Source: DAIUFH01 sp036844705
GTDB lineage: Bacteria; Bacillota; Clostridia; Tissierellales; Tissierellaceae
Direction of reading: 5' to 3'
NCBI GenBank assembly: GCA_036844705.1
Contig: DAIUFH010000081.1
Location: forward strand, 1-9,036
Length of the DNA: 9,036 nt
A program made the translations under genes and the position numbers. Positions 1 to 5,572 of the stretch are shown here, piece by piece. Position 1 is the stretch's first letter. The number at the start of each line of letters is the position of its first letter. A model generated the notes under the pieces. The model was not told the DNA's origin, did not search any database, and saw nothing but the letters and a program-made list of their open reading frames with translations.

Positions 1-1229
1 CTGAGGGAAATAAGTATGTTTTTCTTATTGATGAAGCTCATAATTTAGTGGATAGATCCAGAGAGATGTTCTCTGCAGAAATAGATAAGGCGGACTTTCT
101 GGATATAAAGGATATATTTGTGGATAAATATTCAGCAATCTATAAATCTATCAACAAGTGCAACAGTATATTTAACAAATTAAAGAGAGAACTTGAAATA
201 GAAAAGGAACATTATCAAAAAGAAGAGATAACAGATTTATATTATCCGTTAAAGAAACTGATGATTCTAATGGAACCTTGGCTTATAGAAGAAAAGAACA
301 ATTCAGAATATGATAAGGTAATGGAACTTTATTTCAAGGTATCAACTTTCCTGAAGATATCCGATTTCTACGATGAACATTATGTAACTTGTTTTGAGAG
401 TAATGGAAAGAATTTGGTACTACGTTTATATTGCGTAGATTCATCTTACTTACTAAGCCAATCCTTAAAAAGAGGGAGAGCGGCTATTTTTTTCTCAGCT
501 ACGCTTACTCCTTTGGAATATCATAGAAATTTATTAGGTGGAAATGATGAGGATTATCATATAAAACTAAGCTCACCTTTTCCAAGGGAGAATTTGCTGC
601 TTATGATAAATAACAATGTTTCTACCAGATACAAGGATAGGGAAACTACATATCTTGACGTTGTTGAAAGCATTGAAACATTAATAAATAGCAATAAGGG
701 AAATTACTTTGTATTTTTTCCATCTTATGTGTATATGAGAAACATACATGAAATGATGGTTGATAGAAATCCCGAGCTGAAAATTATTATTCAGGAAGGT
801 AGTATGAGTGAAATAGAAAGAGAAGAGTTTCTAGAAAATTTTAGCGATGAAGAATGTGTTATTGCATTTGCAGTAATGGGAGGTATTTTCTCGGAAGGAA
901 TTGATTTAACCGGGAACAAGTTAATAGGAGCAATTATAGTAGGGGTTGGACTTCCGCAGATTTGCTTCGAAAGGGATATAATCAAGGACTATTTCAATCA
1001 TAATATAGGAGAAGGGTTTGAATATGCATATGTTTATCCAGGAATGAACAAAGTCTTACAGGCAGCCGGAAGAGTAATACGCTCAGAAAGTGACAAAGGT
1101 ACCATACTTTTGATAGATGATAGGTATGCAACTCATAGATATAAGGAGTTATTTCCTTCTGAGTGGTCCCATCATAAAAGAATATCAAATAATTCACAGA
1201 TGAGGAGATTGTTAGAAAAATTTTGGTAG
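1..1229 (+). CDS. DinG/Rad3-like DEAH-box ATP-dependent helicase, C-terminal part (5' end outside window)
   Basis: This is the C-terminal part of a superfamily 2 helicase of the DinG/XPD (Rad3) group, which unwinds DNA using ATP, probably in repair or replication. The frame is open from base 3, and the Walker B DEAH box is encoded at 30-41 (FLIDEAHNL), so the GTG at 48 is an internal Val and not a start. Further motifs in order are motif III SATLTP (495-512), the motif V region ending in SEGIDLTG (about 894-917), and motif VI QAAGRVIRS (1059-1085) with the arginines used in ATP hydrolysis. The gene ends with TAG at 1227-1229. Walker A and the four cysteines that hold the Fe-S cluster in this family lie upstream of the window and cannot be checked. 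DinG-type helicase is near certain; the exact subfamily is not. Confidence 0.93.
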   Translation, partial: EGNKYVFLIDEAHNLVDRSREMFSAEIDKADFLDIKDIFVDKYSAIYKSINKCNSIFNKLKRELEIEKEHYQKEEITDLYYPLKKLMILMEPWLIEEKNNSEYDKVMELYFKVSTFLKISDFYDEHYVTCFESNGKNLVLRLYCVDSSYLLSQSLKRGRAAIFFSATLTPLEYHRNLLGGNDEDYHIKLSSPFPRENLLLMINNNVSTRYKDRETTYLDVVESIETLINSNKGNYFVFFPSYVYMRNIHEMMVDRNPELKIIIQEGSMSEIEREEFLENFSDEECVIAFAVMGGIFSEGIDLTGNKLIGAIIVGVGLPQICFERDIIKDYFNHNIGEGFEYAYVYPGMNKVLQAAGRVIRSESDKGTILLIDDRYATHRYKELFPSEWSHHKRISNNSQMRRLLEKFW

Positions 1230-1233
1230 TATG

Positions 1234-1261
1234 TTTGAAGAACCTACAATTATGATATAAT
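1234..1261 (+). promoter_or_regulatory. Probable extended -10 promoter for the ATP-grasp gene
   Basis: A perfect TATAAT lies at 1256-1261 and is preceded by TG with one base between (TGATATAAT, an extended -10). The best -35 is weak: TTTGAA at 1234-1239, spacer 16. It sits just after the helicase stop and 29 bases before the next ATG, so the ATP-grasp gene could be transcribed independently of the helicase. A good ribosome binding site (AAAGGTGG, about 1274-1281) follows. Confidence 0.45.
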
Positions 1262-1290
1262 ATTAATAATTTTAAAGGTGGTGTATACAA

Positions 1291-2478
1291 ATGAGAAATA
1301 AGGCAGTAGTATTAGGTACAAATTATTATGTTGGTTTAAGCATTATAAGATGTTTAGGAAGAGAAGGGGTCCCTGTAGTTGCAGTGGATTATAGTGAAGA
1401 AAGTCGTTACGGAGCCAAGTCCAAATATGTCAGCGAGAAGCACATTGCACCACATTATAAAGAAGATCCGAAAGGATTATTAAACTTTTTACTGGAGTAT
1501 GCAAAGAAACAGGAGAAAAAGCCTGTACTATACCCAGGTGCTGACCCTTATGTTGAATTTATTGATAAGTTTTTTGATGAACTAAAAGAATACTATCTTT
1601 TCCCTATGGACAGAAAGGGATTTTGGACGGAAGTAATGGACAAATACCGTATGAGTCTTCTTGCGCATGAGTATGGGGTAAAGGTGCCAGAAACTATAAA
1701 TTCAAAAGAGCCAAATCTTATTGAACGAGTAAGAGAAGAAATAAAATATCCATGTATTATAAAACCTATGGATTCTGCATCTTTTGTTAAGGCATATAGA
1801 CGTAAGGTGTTCATTATAAATTCTGAAGAGGAATTGATTGAAAAGGTAAATATGATACATAAGGATGAACATGGAATAACTATTCAAAGAATAATTCCTG
1901 GTCCGGAAGAAAATTGCTATTGTTATGATGCATATCTAAATCAGGATTCAAAAGTTACTCATTATACATCTGCATATAAGATTAGACAATGGCCAAATAA
2001 TTTTGGAGCTTCAACATATGCAAAGCAAAAATGGATACCCGAATTACATGATATATGTAAGCCATTTCTTGAGAGTATAGGATTTAAAGGCTTTGCTGAA
2101 ATAGAATTAAAAAGAGATGTAAATACTGGAGTAATTTATTTGATAGAAGTAAATGTTAGGACTATCAACTTTAATGAAATGCTATATAAGTCTGGATTAA
2201 ACTTCCCGTATATAGCTTATATGGAAATGACAGATAAGCTTCCTGAGCCTAAAAGTGTTGAATATGAAACAGGATACGTGTTCCATTATATGTATGAGGA
2301 TCTGTTTGCCATAAGAAATTATTTAAAGACAGGGCAGTTGAGCGTAGGTAAGATTCTTAAGGATAATACCTTAAAAAAGGTTCATTCCACCTGGAGTTGG
2401 TCAGACCCAATGCCTGGACTATATTTTGTAGGTACCATAGCAGGTAAGGTGGTAAAGAGAGTTTTAGGGAAAGAATGA
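1291..2478 (+). CDS. ATP-grasp carboxylate-amine ligase, substrate unknown (395 aa)
   Basis: This is a cytosolic ATP-grasp enzyme, expected to activate a carboxylate as an acyl phosphate and join it to an amine. The N-terminus (residues 4-35, VVLGTNYYVGLSIIRCLG) is a Rossmann-like preATP-grasp domain. ATP-grasp signatures follow: the Lys of the CIIKPMDS strand (about K158), IIPGPEEN (201-208), AEIELKRD (269-276), and the Mg-binding IEVNVRTINFNE (285-296, with E286, N288 and R290). An SD, AAAGGTGG, precedes the ATG. The N-terminal NYYVGLSIIR pattern recalls D-aspartate ligases (Asl type) and the uncharacterised 'carboxylate-amine ligase' group of Firmicutes; this is a family resemblance only. 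Peptidoglycan cross-bridge, dipeptide or natural product synthesis are all possible. No partner gene is adjacent. The fold is secure and the substrate is not. Confidence 0.85.
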   Translation: MRNKAVVLGTNYYVGLSIIRCLGREGVPVVAVDYSEESRYGAKSKYVSEKHIAPHYKEDPKGLLNFLLEYAKKQEKKPVLYPGADPYVEFIDKFFDELKEYYLFPMDRKGFWTEVMDKYRMSLLAHEYGVKVPETINSKEPNLIERVREEIKYPCIIKPMDSASFVKAYRRKVFIINSEEELIEKVNMIHKDEHGITIQRIIPGPEENCYCYDAYLNQDSKVTHYTSAYKIRQWPNNFGASTYAKQKWIPELHDICKPFLESIGFKGFAEIELKRDVNTGVIYLIEVNVRTINFNEMLYKSGLNFPYIAYMEMTDKLPEPKSVEYETGYVFHYMYEDLFAIRNYLKTGQLSVGKILKDNTLKKVHSTWSWSDPMPGLYFVGTIAGKVVKRVLGKE

Positions 2479-2504
2479 CCAAAAGGAACCGACCCCTTTG
2501 GTCA
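2476..2504 (+). repeat. Hairpin overlapping the ATP-grasp stop codon
   Basis: An 8-bp perfect inverted repeat, TGACCAAA (2476-2483) and TTTGGTCA (2497-2504), includes the TGA stop. Two further G-C pairs (2485-2486 with 2494-2495) are possible after one mismatch. The interior GGAACCGACCCC (2485-2496) is also partly complementary (10 of 12) to GGGGTGGTTTCC at 2512-2523, so a longer alternative fold exists. It lacks a T-run, so it is not a canonical terminator; it looks like an intergenic repeat of the kind common in Clostridia and may protect the 3' end of the mRNA. Confidence 0.55.
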
Positions 2505-2511
2505 TACTGTA

Positions 2512-2533
2512 GGGGTGGTTTCCATGCCGCTTC
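2512..2533 (+). repeat. 22-nt RNA hairpin element, copy 1
   Basis: GGGGTGGT (2512-2519), loop TTCCAT, GCCGCTTC (2526-2533). As plus-strand RNA all eight positions pair, four of them as G-U wobbles. It matches the hairpin at 5467-5488 in 17 of 22 positions, and every difference keeps a pair. On the minus strand the same changes would give A-C mismatches, so the functional form, if any, is the plus-strand transcript. Confidence 0.45.
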
Positions 2534-2538
2534 GTTTA

Positions 2539-2580
2539 GACGATCCGTTTTGAACTTATAAGGATCGTCCTTTTATTTTT
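2539..2580 (+). terminator. Rho-independent terminator after the ATP-grasp gene
   Basis: The stem GACGATCC (2539-2546) pairs perfectly with GGATCGTC (2562-2569) around a 15-nt loop, followed by a T-rich tail (CTTTTATTTTT). It separates the ATP-grasp transcript from the arsR promoter that begins 9 bases later. Confidence 0.75.
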
Positions 2581-2588
2581 TGTTTGTA

Positions 2589-2617
2589 TTGACAATATAG
2601 ATGTACATCTATATAAT
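2589..2617 (+). promoter_or_regulatory. Consensus promoter of the ars operon
   Basis: TTGACA (2589-2594), a 17-bp spacer and TATAAT (2612-2617) match the primary sigma factor consensus exactly. The spacer is almost wholly filled by a palindromic operator, so bound ArsR would block RNA polymerase. Such a strong promoter fits a tightly repressed, inducible operon. Confidence 0.9.
2595..2614. promoter_or_regulatory. ArsR operator O1
   Basis: A perfect 20-bp palindrome, half-site ATATAGATGT, is centred between 2604 and 2605. It lies between the -35 and -10 boxes and overlaps the first three bases of the -10. ArsR/SmtB repressors are known to bind imperfect AT-rich dyads at this position; assignment to the ArsR encoded just downstream is an inference from context. 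Confidence 0.8.
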
Positions 2618-2621
2618 AAGT

Positions 2622-2641
2622 ATATAAATGTACATCTATAT
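2622..2641. promoter_or_regulatory. ArsR operator O2
   Basis: A second copy of the dyad with core ATGTACAT and one broken pair (A2627 against C2636), centred 27 bp downstream of O1. It covers the expected transcription start and 5' leader and abuts the ribosome binding site AGGAGGTG (2642-2649). Two dimers on one face or cooperative repression are possible. Confidence 0.75.
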
Positions 2642-2656
2642 AGGAGGTGCTATATA

Positions 2657-2983
2657 ATGGTCAATTATGATGAAAGTGCAAGGATACTTAAGGTTATATC
2701 TGAACCTAATAGATTAAAAATTATCGATATATTATCCTGCGGAGAAAGATGTGCATGTGACATATTAGAGCATTTTGATTTCACACAGCCAACCCTTTCA
2801 CATCATATGAAGGTGTTGAACGATGCTAGTCTTGTTAATGTGCGAAAGGATGGTCAATGGAATTATTATTCTTTAAATATGATTGAGTGCAACAAAATAA
2901 TAATGTCTCTAATGAATATTTTTAATCAGACTAATGATTGCATATGTTATGAACTGAACAAAGATAATAATTCATGTATATAG
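2657..2983 (+). CDS. arsR: ArsR-family arsenite-responsive repressor (108 aa)
   Basis: A small winged-helix repressor that leaves its operator when As(III) binds cysteine thiolates. The helix-turn-helix lies at about residues 43-60 (TQPTLSHHMKVLNDASLV). The metal-binding alpha-3 box is SCGERCACDIL, with C32 and C34 matching the classical ELCVCDL pair and C28 as a possible third ligand. The C-terminus carries C95, C97 and C107, often seen in clostridial ArsR proteins. AGGAGGTG precedes the ATG. Two dyad operators lie directly upstream, indicating autoregulation. Its last ten bases overlap the acr3 remnant. Sensing of As(III) rather than another thiophilic metal is inferred from the cysteine box and from arsM downstream. 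Confidence 0.93.
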   Translation: MVNYDESARILKVISEPNRLKIIDILSCGERCACDILEHFDFTQPTLSHHMKVLNDASLVNVRKDGQWNYYSLNMIECNKIIMSLMNIFNQTNDCICYELNKDNNSCI

Positions 2984-3165
2984 AAATAGTTACATGGGTA
3001 ACAAATTGGTTAATTAAGCCTTTTACTATGTATGAGATTGCATATTTTTTCTTTTTTATAGTCTTTAGGAATTTTATATCTCCTGAACTAGCAAAGGATT
3101 ACTTAGCAGGAGCGGTTTTATTAGGAGTAGCTCTCGCTACTGTAGTAGGAGGTCTAGGGAATTAA
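2974..3165 (+). pseudogene. acr3: Remnant of ACR3 arsenite efflux pump with internal deletion
   Basis: A 63-codon open frame overlapping the end of arsR. Residues 5-52 (VTWVTNWLIKPFTMY, then ELAKDYLAGAVLLG) look like the third and fourth membrane segments of ACR3, an As(III) carrier of about 350 residues. Directly after LLG the frame continues GVALATVVGGL, which resembles the last membrane segment of ACR3 (GAALATVVGVLVEVPVM), and then stops. The first 80-90 residues, the catalytic Cys segment (GAAPCTAMVF in the family) and roughly 180 central residues are absent, so arsenite export by this gene is not credible. The family comparison is from memory. A real small membrane protein using this frame cannot be fully excluded, because the frame is open, starts with ATG and ends cleanly, but its ATG overlaps arsR without a clear SD. 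Confidence 0.75.
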
Positions 3166-3218
3166 TAAAGGAAAAAGCAGATGACCTTATTAAAAGAGTT
3201 AAAAATAATGAAATCTAA
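3156..3218 (+). pseudogene. Possible C-terminal tail of arsC (arsenate reductase), broken
   Basis: In a frame different from the acr3 remnant, bases 3156-3218 encode RELIKEKADDLIKRVKNNEI and a TAA, a charged amphipathic helix with no start or ribosome binding site. It resembles the final helix of low-molecular-weight phosphatase-type arsenate reductases, which commonly follow acr3 in clostridial operons. The match is short and rests on composition and position, so this is tentative. If right, a second deletion joined the end of acr3 to the end of arsC. Confidence 0.3.
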
Positions 3219-3271
3219 GACATTGCCAATGTCCATGAATATAATATATATAGATGAATATCAATGTCTTA
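3216..3271. repeat. Nested inverted repeats before arsM
   Basis: TAAGACATTG (3216-3225) is perfectly complementary to CAATGTCTTA (3262-3271), 36 bases apart. A third arm, AATGTC (3228-3233), can instead pair with GACATT (3219-3224) around a GCC loop. The two hairpins exclude each other. The outer arm ends 14 bases before the arsM ribosome binding site. No T-run follows, so termination is unlikely. It could be a relic of a small mobile repeat or an RNA structure affecting arsM translation. Confidence 0.5.
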
Positions 3272-3296
3272 AATCAGATTAAAAAGAGGGGTTTGT

Positions 3297-4085
3297 ATGA
3301 AAAATAAAGAGAAGATAAGAGAAAGCATTCGAAAAAAGTATTCAAAAGTTGCTTTAAGTGGTTCATCAGGAGGATGTTGCAGTGGAGGATGTAGTTGTAG
3401 TGGTTCTCCAATTGATTTAAAAAATTCATCTGCCCAAATTGGCTATACCATAGATGATTTATCTAATGCTCCAACAGAATCAAATATGGGATTAGGATGT
3501 GGAAATCCTATAGCAATAGCTTCTCTGAAGAAGGGGGAAGTAGTCCTTGATCTTGGAAGCGGTGGTGGGTTTGATTGTTTTCTTGCAAGCAGACAGGTCG
3601 GTGATGAAGGGCTAGTAATAGGTGTAGATATGACTCCTGATATGATTTCACTAGCAAGAAGGAATGCAGAAGAAGATGGTTATACTAATGTTGAATTCAG
3701 ATTAGGTGAGATAGAACATTTACCTGTAGCAGATGAGTCCATAGATGTTATTATTTCAAATTGTGTGATTAATTTATCACCCGAAAAAGAAAAAGTATTT
3801 CTAGATGTGTATAGAGTTCTTAGGCCAGGTGGAAGAATTTCAATATCTGATGTTGTAGCTACAGCAGAATTGCCTGAGGATATAAAAATGGACTTATTAT
3901 TGCTGACAGGTTGTATTGCAGGTGCTGAGTATGTTGAAGATATCAGAAAAATTATGGAGGAAGCTGGCTTTAAAGATATAAAACTTACTCCTAAAGATAA
4001 TGGTAAAGAAATAGTTAGGTCTTGGGTGCCAGATAGAAATGTAGAGGATTATGTGACTTCATATATTATTGAAGCATCAAAATAA
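3297..4085 (+). CDS. arsM: ArsM, As(III) S-adenosylmethionine methyltransferase (262 aa)
   Basis: A cytosolic enzyme that methylates trivalent arsenic with SAM, giving MAs(III) and then further methylated products. SAM motif I is VLDLGSGGGFDCFLA (residues 83-97) and the acidic end of the next strand is GVDMTPDM (109-116). The three conserved As-binding cysteines of the family are C68 (GLGCGNP), C156 (SNCVINL) and C206 (TGCIAGA), so the enzyme should be active. The N-terminal tail has a Cys cluster, GGCCSGGCSCSG (C27, C28, C32, C34), as in many anaerobe ArsM proteins. An SD (GAGGGG, 3286-3291) precedes the ATG. Position in the arsR operon points to As(III) induction. A terminator overlaps its stop codon. 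Identity is secure; the final product (mono-, di- or trimethyl) is not readable from sequence. Confidence 0.94.
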   Translation: MKNKEKIRESIRKKYSKVALSGSSGGCCSGGCSCSGSPIDLKNSSAQIGYTIDDLSNAPTESNMGLGCGNPIAIASLKKGEVVLDLGSGGGFDCFLASRQVGDEGLVIGVDMTPDMISLARRNAEEDGYTNVEFRLGEIEHLPVADESIDVIISNCVINLSPEKEKVFLDVYRVLRPGGRISISDVVATAELPEDIKMDLLLLTGCIAGAEYVEDIRKIMEEAGFKDIKLTPKDNGKEIVRSWVPDRNVEDYVTSYIIEASK

Positions 4086-4115
4086 TAAGTCCAATAATAG
4101 ACTTATTATATTTTT
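4082..4115 (+). terminator. Rho-independent terminator after arsM
   Basis: A perfect 10-bp stem, ATAATAAGTC (4082-4091) and GACTTATTAT (4100-4109), with an 8-nt loop and the tail ATTTTT. It includes the arsM stop codon. The stem is AT-rich, so some read-through into the permease gene is plausible. Confidence 0.7.
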
Positions 4116-4125
4116 ACCAAATACA

Positions 4126-4149
4126 TTGACGATTATCTATATCTATAAG
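4126..4149 (+). promoter_or_regulatory. Putative control region of the arsP operon
   Basis: The gap between the arsM terminator and arsP holds TTGACG (4126-4131) and TATAAG (4144-4149), but only 12 bp apart, which is too short for a normal promoter. Between them, TATCTATATCTATA contains two copies of TATCTATA-like sequence, and TATCTATAT resembles the ArsR half-site CATCTATAT in 8 of 9 positions. Whether this is a degenerate ArsR site or just AT-rich sequence cannot be decided. Confidence 0.2.
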
Positions 4150-4201
4150 GCTGGTTTTTTTAAAGCATAAAATTATTATGTTAATATTAAGGGGGATTAA
4201 G

Positions 4202-5206
4202 GTGGATATTTTTTCATGGTTGAATGCTCAGTTGCTGAAAATGGAATGGCTTAGTAATTTAATAAAGTTACTTGTGGAGAATGTCTTTGGACTAAGTATA
4301 GATTCAAGGCTGGGGGGAAGTGTTCATTTCTTCATTTATGACGTGGTAAAAATATTTATTTTGCTATCAGTATTGATATTTGGAATATCATATATCCAAA
4401 GTTTCTTCCCACCTGAAAGAACAAAAAAGATACTAGGAAGATTTAATGGGATAACAGGTAGTATATTAGCAGCACTTTTAGGAACTGTGACTCCATTTTG
4501 TTCATGTTCGTCAATACCATTATTTATTGGGTTTACTAGTGCAGGTTTACCTCTTGGAGTAACATTTTCATTTTTAATATCTTCACCACTTGTAGACTTA
4601 GCGTCTATAATTTTACTTGCAAGCATATTTAATTGGAAGATTGCAATAGGATATGTTATAGTAGGTCTTCTTTTAGCAGTAGTAGGTGGTATAACTATAA
4701 GCAAACTGAAAATGGAGGAATATGTGGAATCCTTTGTATTCAATAATAAAATGGCTGAGGTTGAGCAGGAAGGGCTAACTAGGAAGGATAGAATAGATTT
4801 TGCTAAGAATCAAGTCTTAGATATAGTGAAAAAAGTATGGTTGTATATATTAATAGGTGTAGGCATAGGAGCGGCAATTCATAACTATATTCCAGAAACT
4901 ATGATAGCTACAATATTAGGAAAAGATAAATGGTATTCTGTTCTTGTTGCGAGCTTTGTAGGAATTCCAATGTATGCTGATATATTTGGTACTCTGCCAA
5001 TAGCAGAAGCACTTATTGCAAAGGGTGTAGGATTAGGTACAGTATTATCCTTTATGATGGGGGTTACAGCACTTTCTCTTCCATCTATGGTGATGCTCTC
5101 TAAGGTAATTAAGCCAAAGTTATTAGCTACTTTTATTGGTCTGGTATCTATTGGTATAATTATAATAGGATATGCATTTAATGCATTTAGCTATTTATTT
5201 ATTTAA
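4202..5206 (+). CDS. arsP: ArsP-like COG0701 permease, probable methylarsenite exporter (334 aa from GTG)
   Basis: An integral membrane permease of the COG0701 (DUF318) family with about eight to ten hydrophobic segments. The hallmark TPFCSCSSIPLF motif is present (C100 and C102 counted from the GTG), and the second half repeats the theme with VGIPMYADIFGTLPIAEAL and a later GVTALSLPSMVML. ArsP of Campylobacter, in the same family, exports trivalent organoarsenicals such as MAs(III); placement right after arsM supports the same role here. I prefer GTG 4202 as start: AAGGGGGA (4189-4196) lies at ideal distance, whereas the in-frame ATG at 4178 has no ribosome binding site. An arsM terminator separates it from arsR-arsM, so it may have its own promoter. 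Other COG0701 members have unknown or different substrates, so specificity is inferred. Confidence 0.85.
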   Translation: MDIFSWLNAQLLKMEWLSNLIKLLVENVFGLSIDSRLGGSVHFFIYDVVKIFILLSVLIFGISYIQSFFPPERTKKILGRFNGITGSILAALLGTVTPFCSCSSIPLFIGFTSAGLPLGVTFSFLISSPLVDLASIILLASIFNWKIAIGYVIVGLLLAVVGGITISKLKMEEYVESFVFNNKMAEVEQEGLTRKDRIDFAKNQVLDIVKKVWLYILIGVGIGAAIHNYIPETMIATILGKDKWYSVLVASFVGIPMYADIFGTLPIAEALIAKGVGLGTVLSFMMGVTALSLPSMVMLSKVIKPKLLATFIGLVSIGIIIIGYAFNAFSYLFI

Positions 5207-5223
5207 AAGAGGGAGGAAATGAT

Positions 5224-5457
5224 ATGGTAATTAAAATTTTAGGGTCAGGATGTGCAAACTGTGTTAAATTAATGGATAATACAAAGGAAGCTTTAAAGGA
5301 ACTTGGTATTGAAGCAGAATTAGTAAAGGTTGAGGATTTTAGAGATATAATGAAATATGGTGTAATGACAACTCCAGCACTAGTAGTAGATGAAAAGGTT
5401 GTTTCTTCGGGAAAGGTATTGAAAACTAAGGATATAGTAAAGTTACTAAGTAAATAA
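5224..5457 (+). CDS. Small thioredoxin-fold CxxC protein (redox-active disulfide protein 2 type, 77 aa)
   Basis: A 77-residue thioredoxin-fold protein of the TIGR00412 type. The active site is GCANC (C10 and C13) after the first strand, and the cis-Pro loop is MTTPALVV (T50-P51). A strong SD, GGGAGG, lies 17 bases after the permease stop, so the two are co-transcribed. These small proteins are frequently encoded beside COG0701 permeases in anaerobes and archaea; a role in supplying reduced thiols or handing over thiol-bound arsenicals to the permease is an inference. It is unlikely to be a general thioredoxin because it lacks the usual WCGPC site and about 30 residues. Confidence 0.9.
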   Translation: MVIKILGSGCANCVKLMDNTKEALKELGIEAELVKVEDFRDIMKYGVMTTPALVVDEKVVSSGKVLKTKDIVKLLSK

Positions 5458-5466
5458 TGAACATTG

Positions 5467-5488
5467 GGGGCGGTTCCCATACCGCCCC
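5467..5488 (+). repeat. 22-nt RNA hairpin element, copy 2
   Basis: GGGGCGGT (5467-5474), loop TCCCAT, ACCGCCCC (5481-5488): a perfect 8-bp G-C-rich stem 9 bases after the CxxC gene. No T-run follows, so it is not a classical intrinsic terminator, though it would stabilise the 3' end of the arsP transcript. It is the Watson-Crick version of the wobble-paired copy at 2512-2533. Bases 5489-5572 beyond it are plain AT-rich sequence in which I see nothing. Confidence 0.6.
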
Positions 5489-5572
5489 ATATCTATATAC
5501 CCATTTGTTATCAAAAATCAATCCTACAATTTCACTAGGAATTAAAAATTAATAAATTTTAATAAAAAACTA

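Noticed and set aside
48..50. GTG at 48 as the start of the helicase gene
   Set aside because: The frame is open to the left edge and encodes the DEAH box at 30-41, so the gene begins outside the window.
994..1290. 98-codon open frame on the minus strand and other antisense frames over the helicase, arsP and importer genes
   Set aside because: They are shadows of clear plus-strand genes, with low-complexity composition and no recognisable domains.
4126..4149. Ordinary sigma-A promoter TTGACG/TATAAG for arsP
   Set aside because: The spacer is only 12 bp, outside the functional range; kept only as a low-confidence control region.
4178..4180. ATG at 4178 as the start of arsP
   Set aside because: It has no ribosome binding site, while AAGGGGGA sits at good distance before the in-frame GTG at 4202, and the extra eight residues do not look like family sequence.
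5467..5488. Intrinsic terminator after the CxxC gene
   Set aside because: The stem is strong, but no T-run follows (ATATCTATATACCC), so it is listed as a repeated hairpin.
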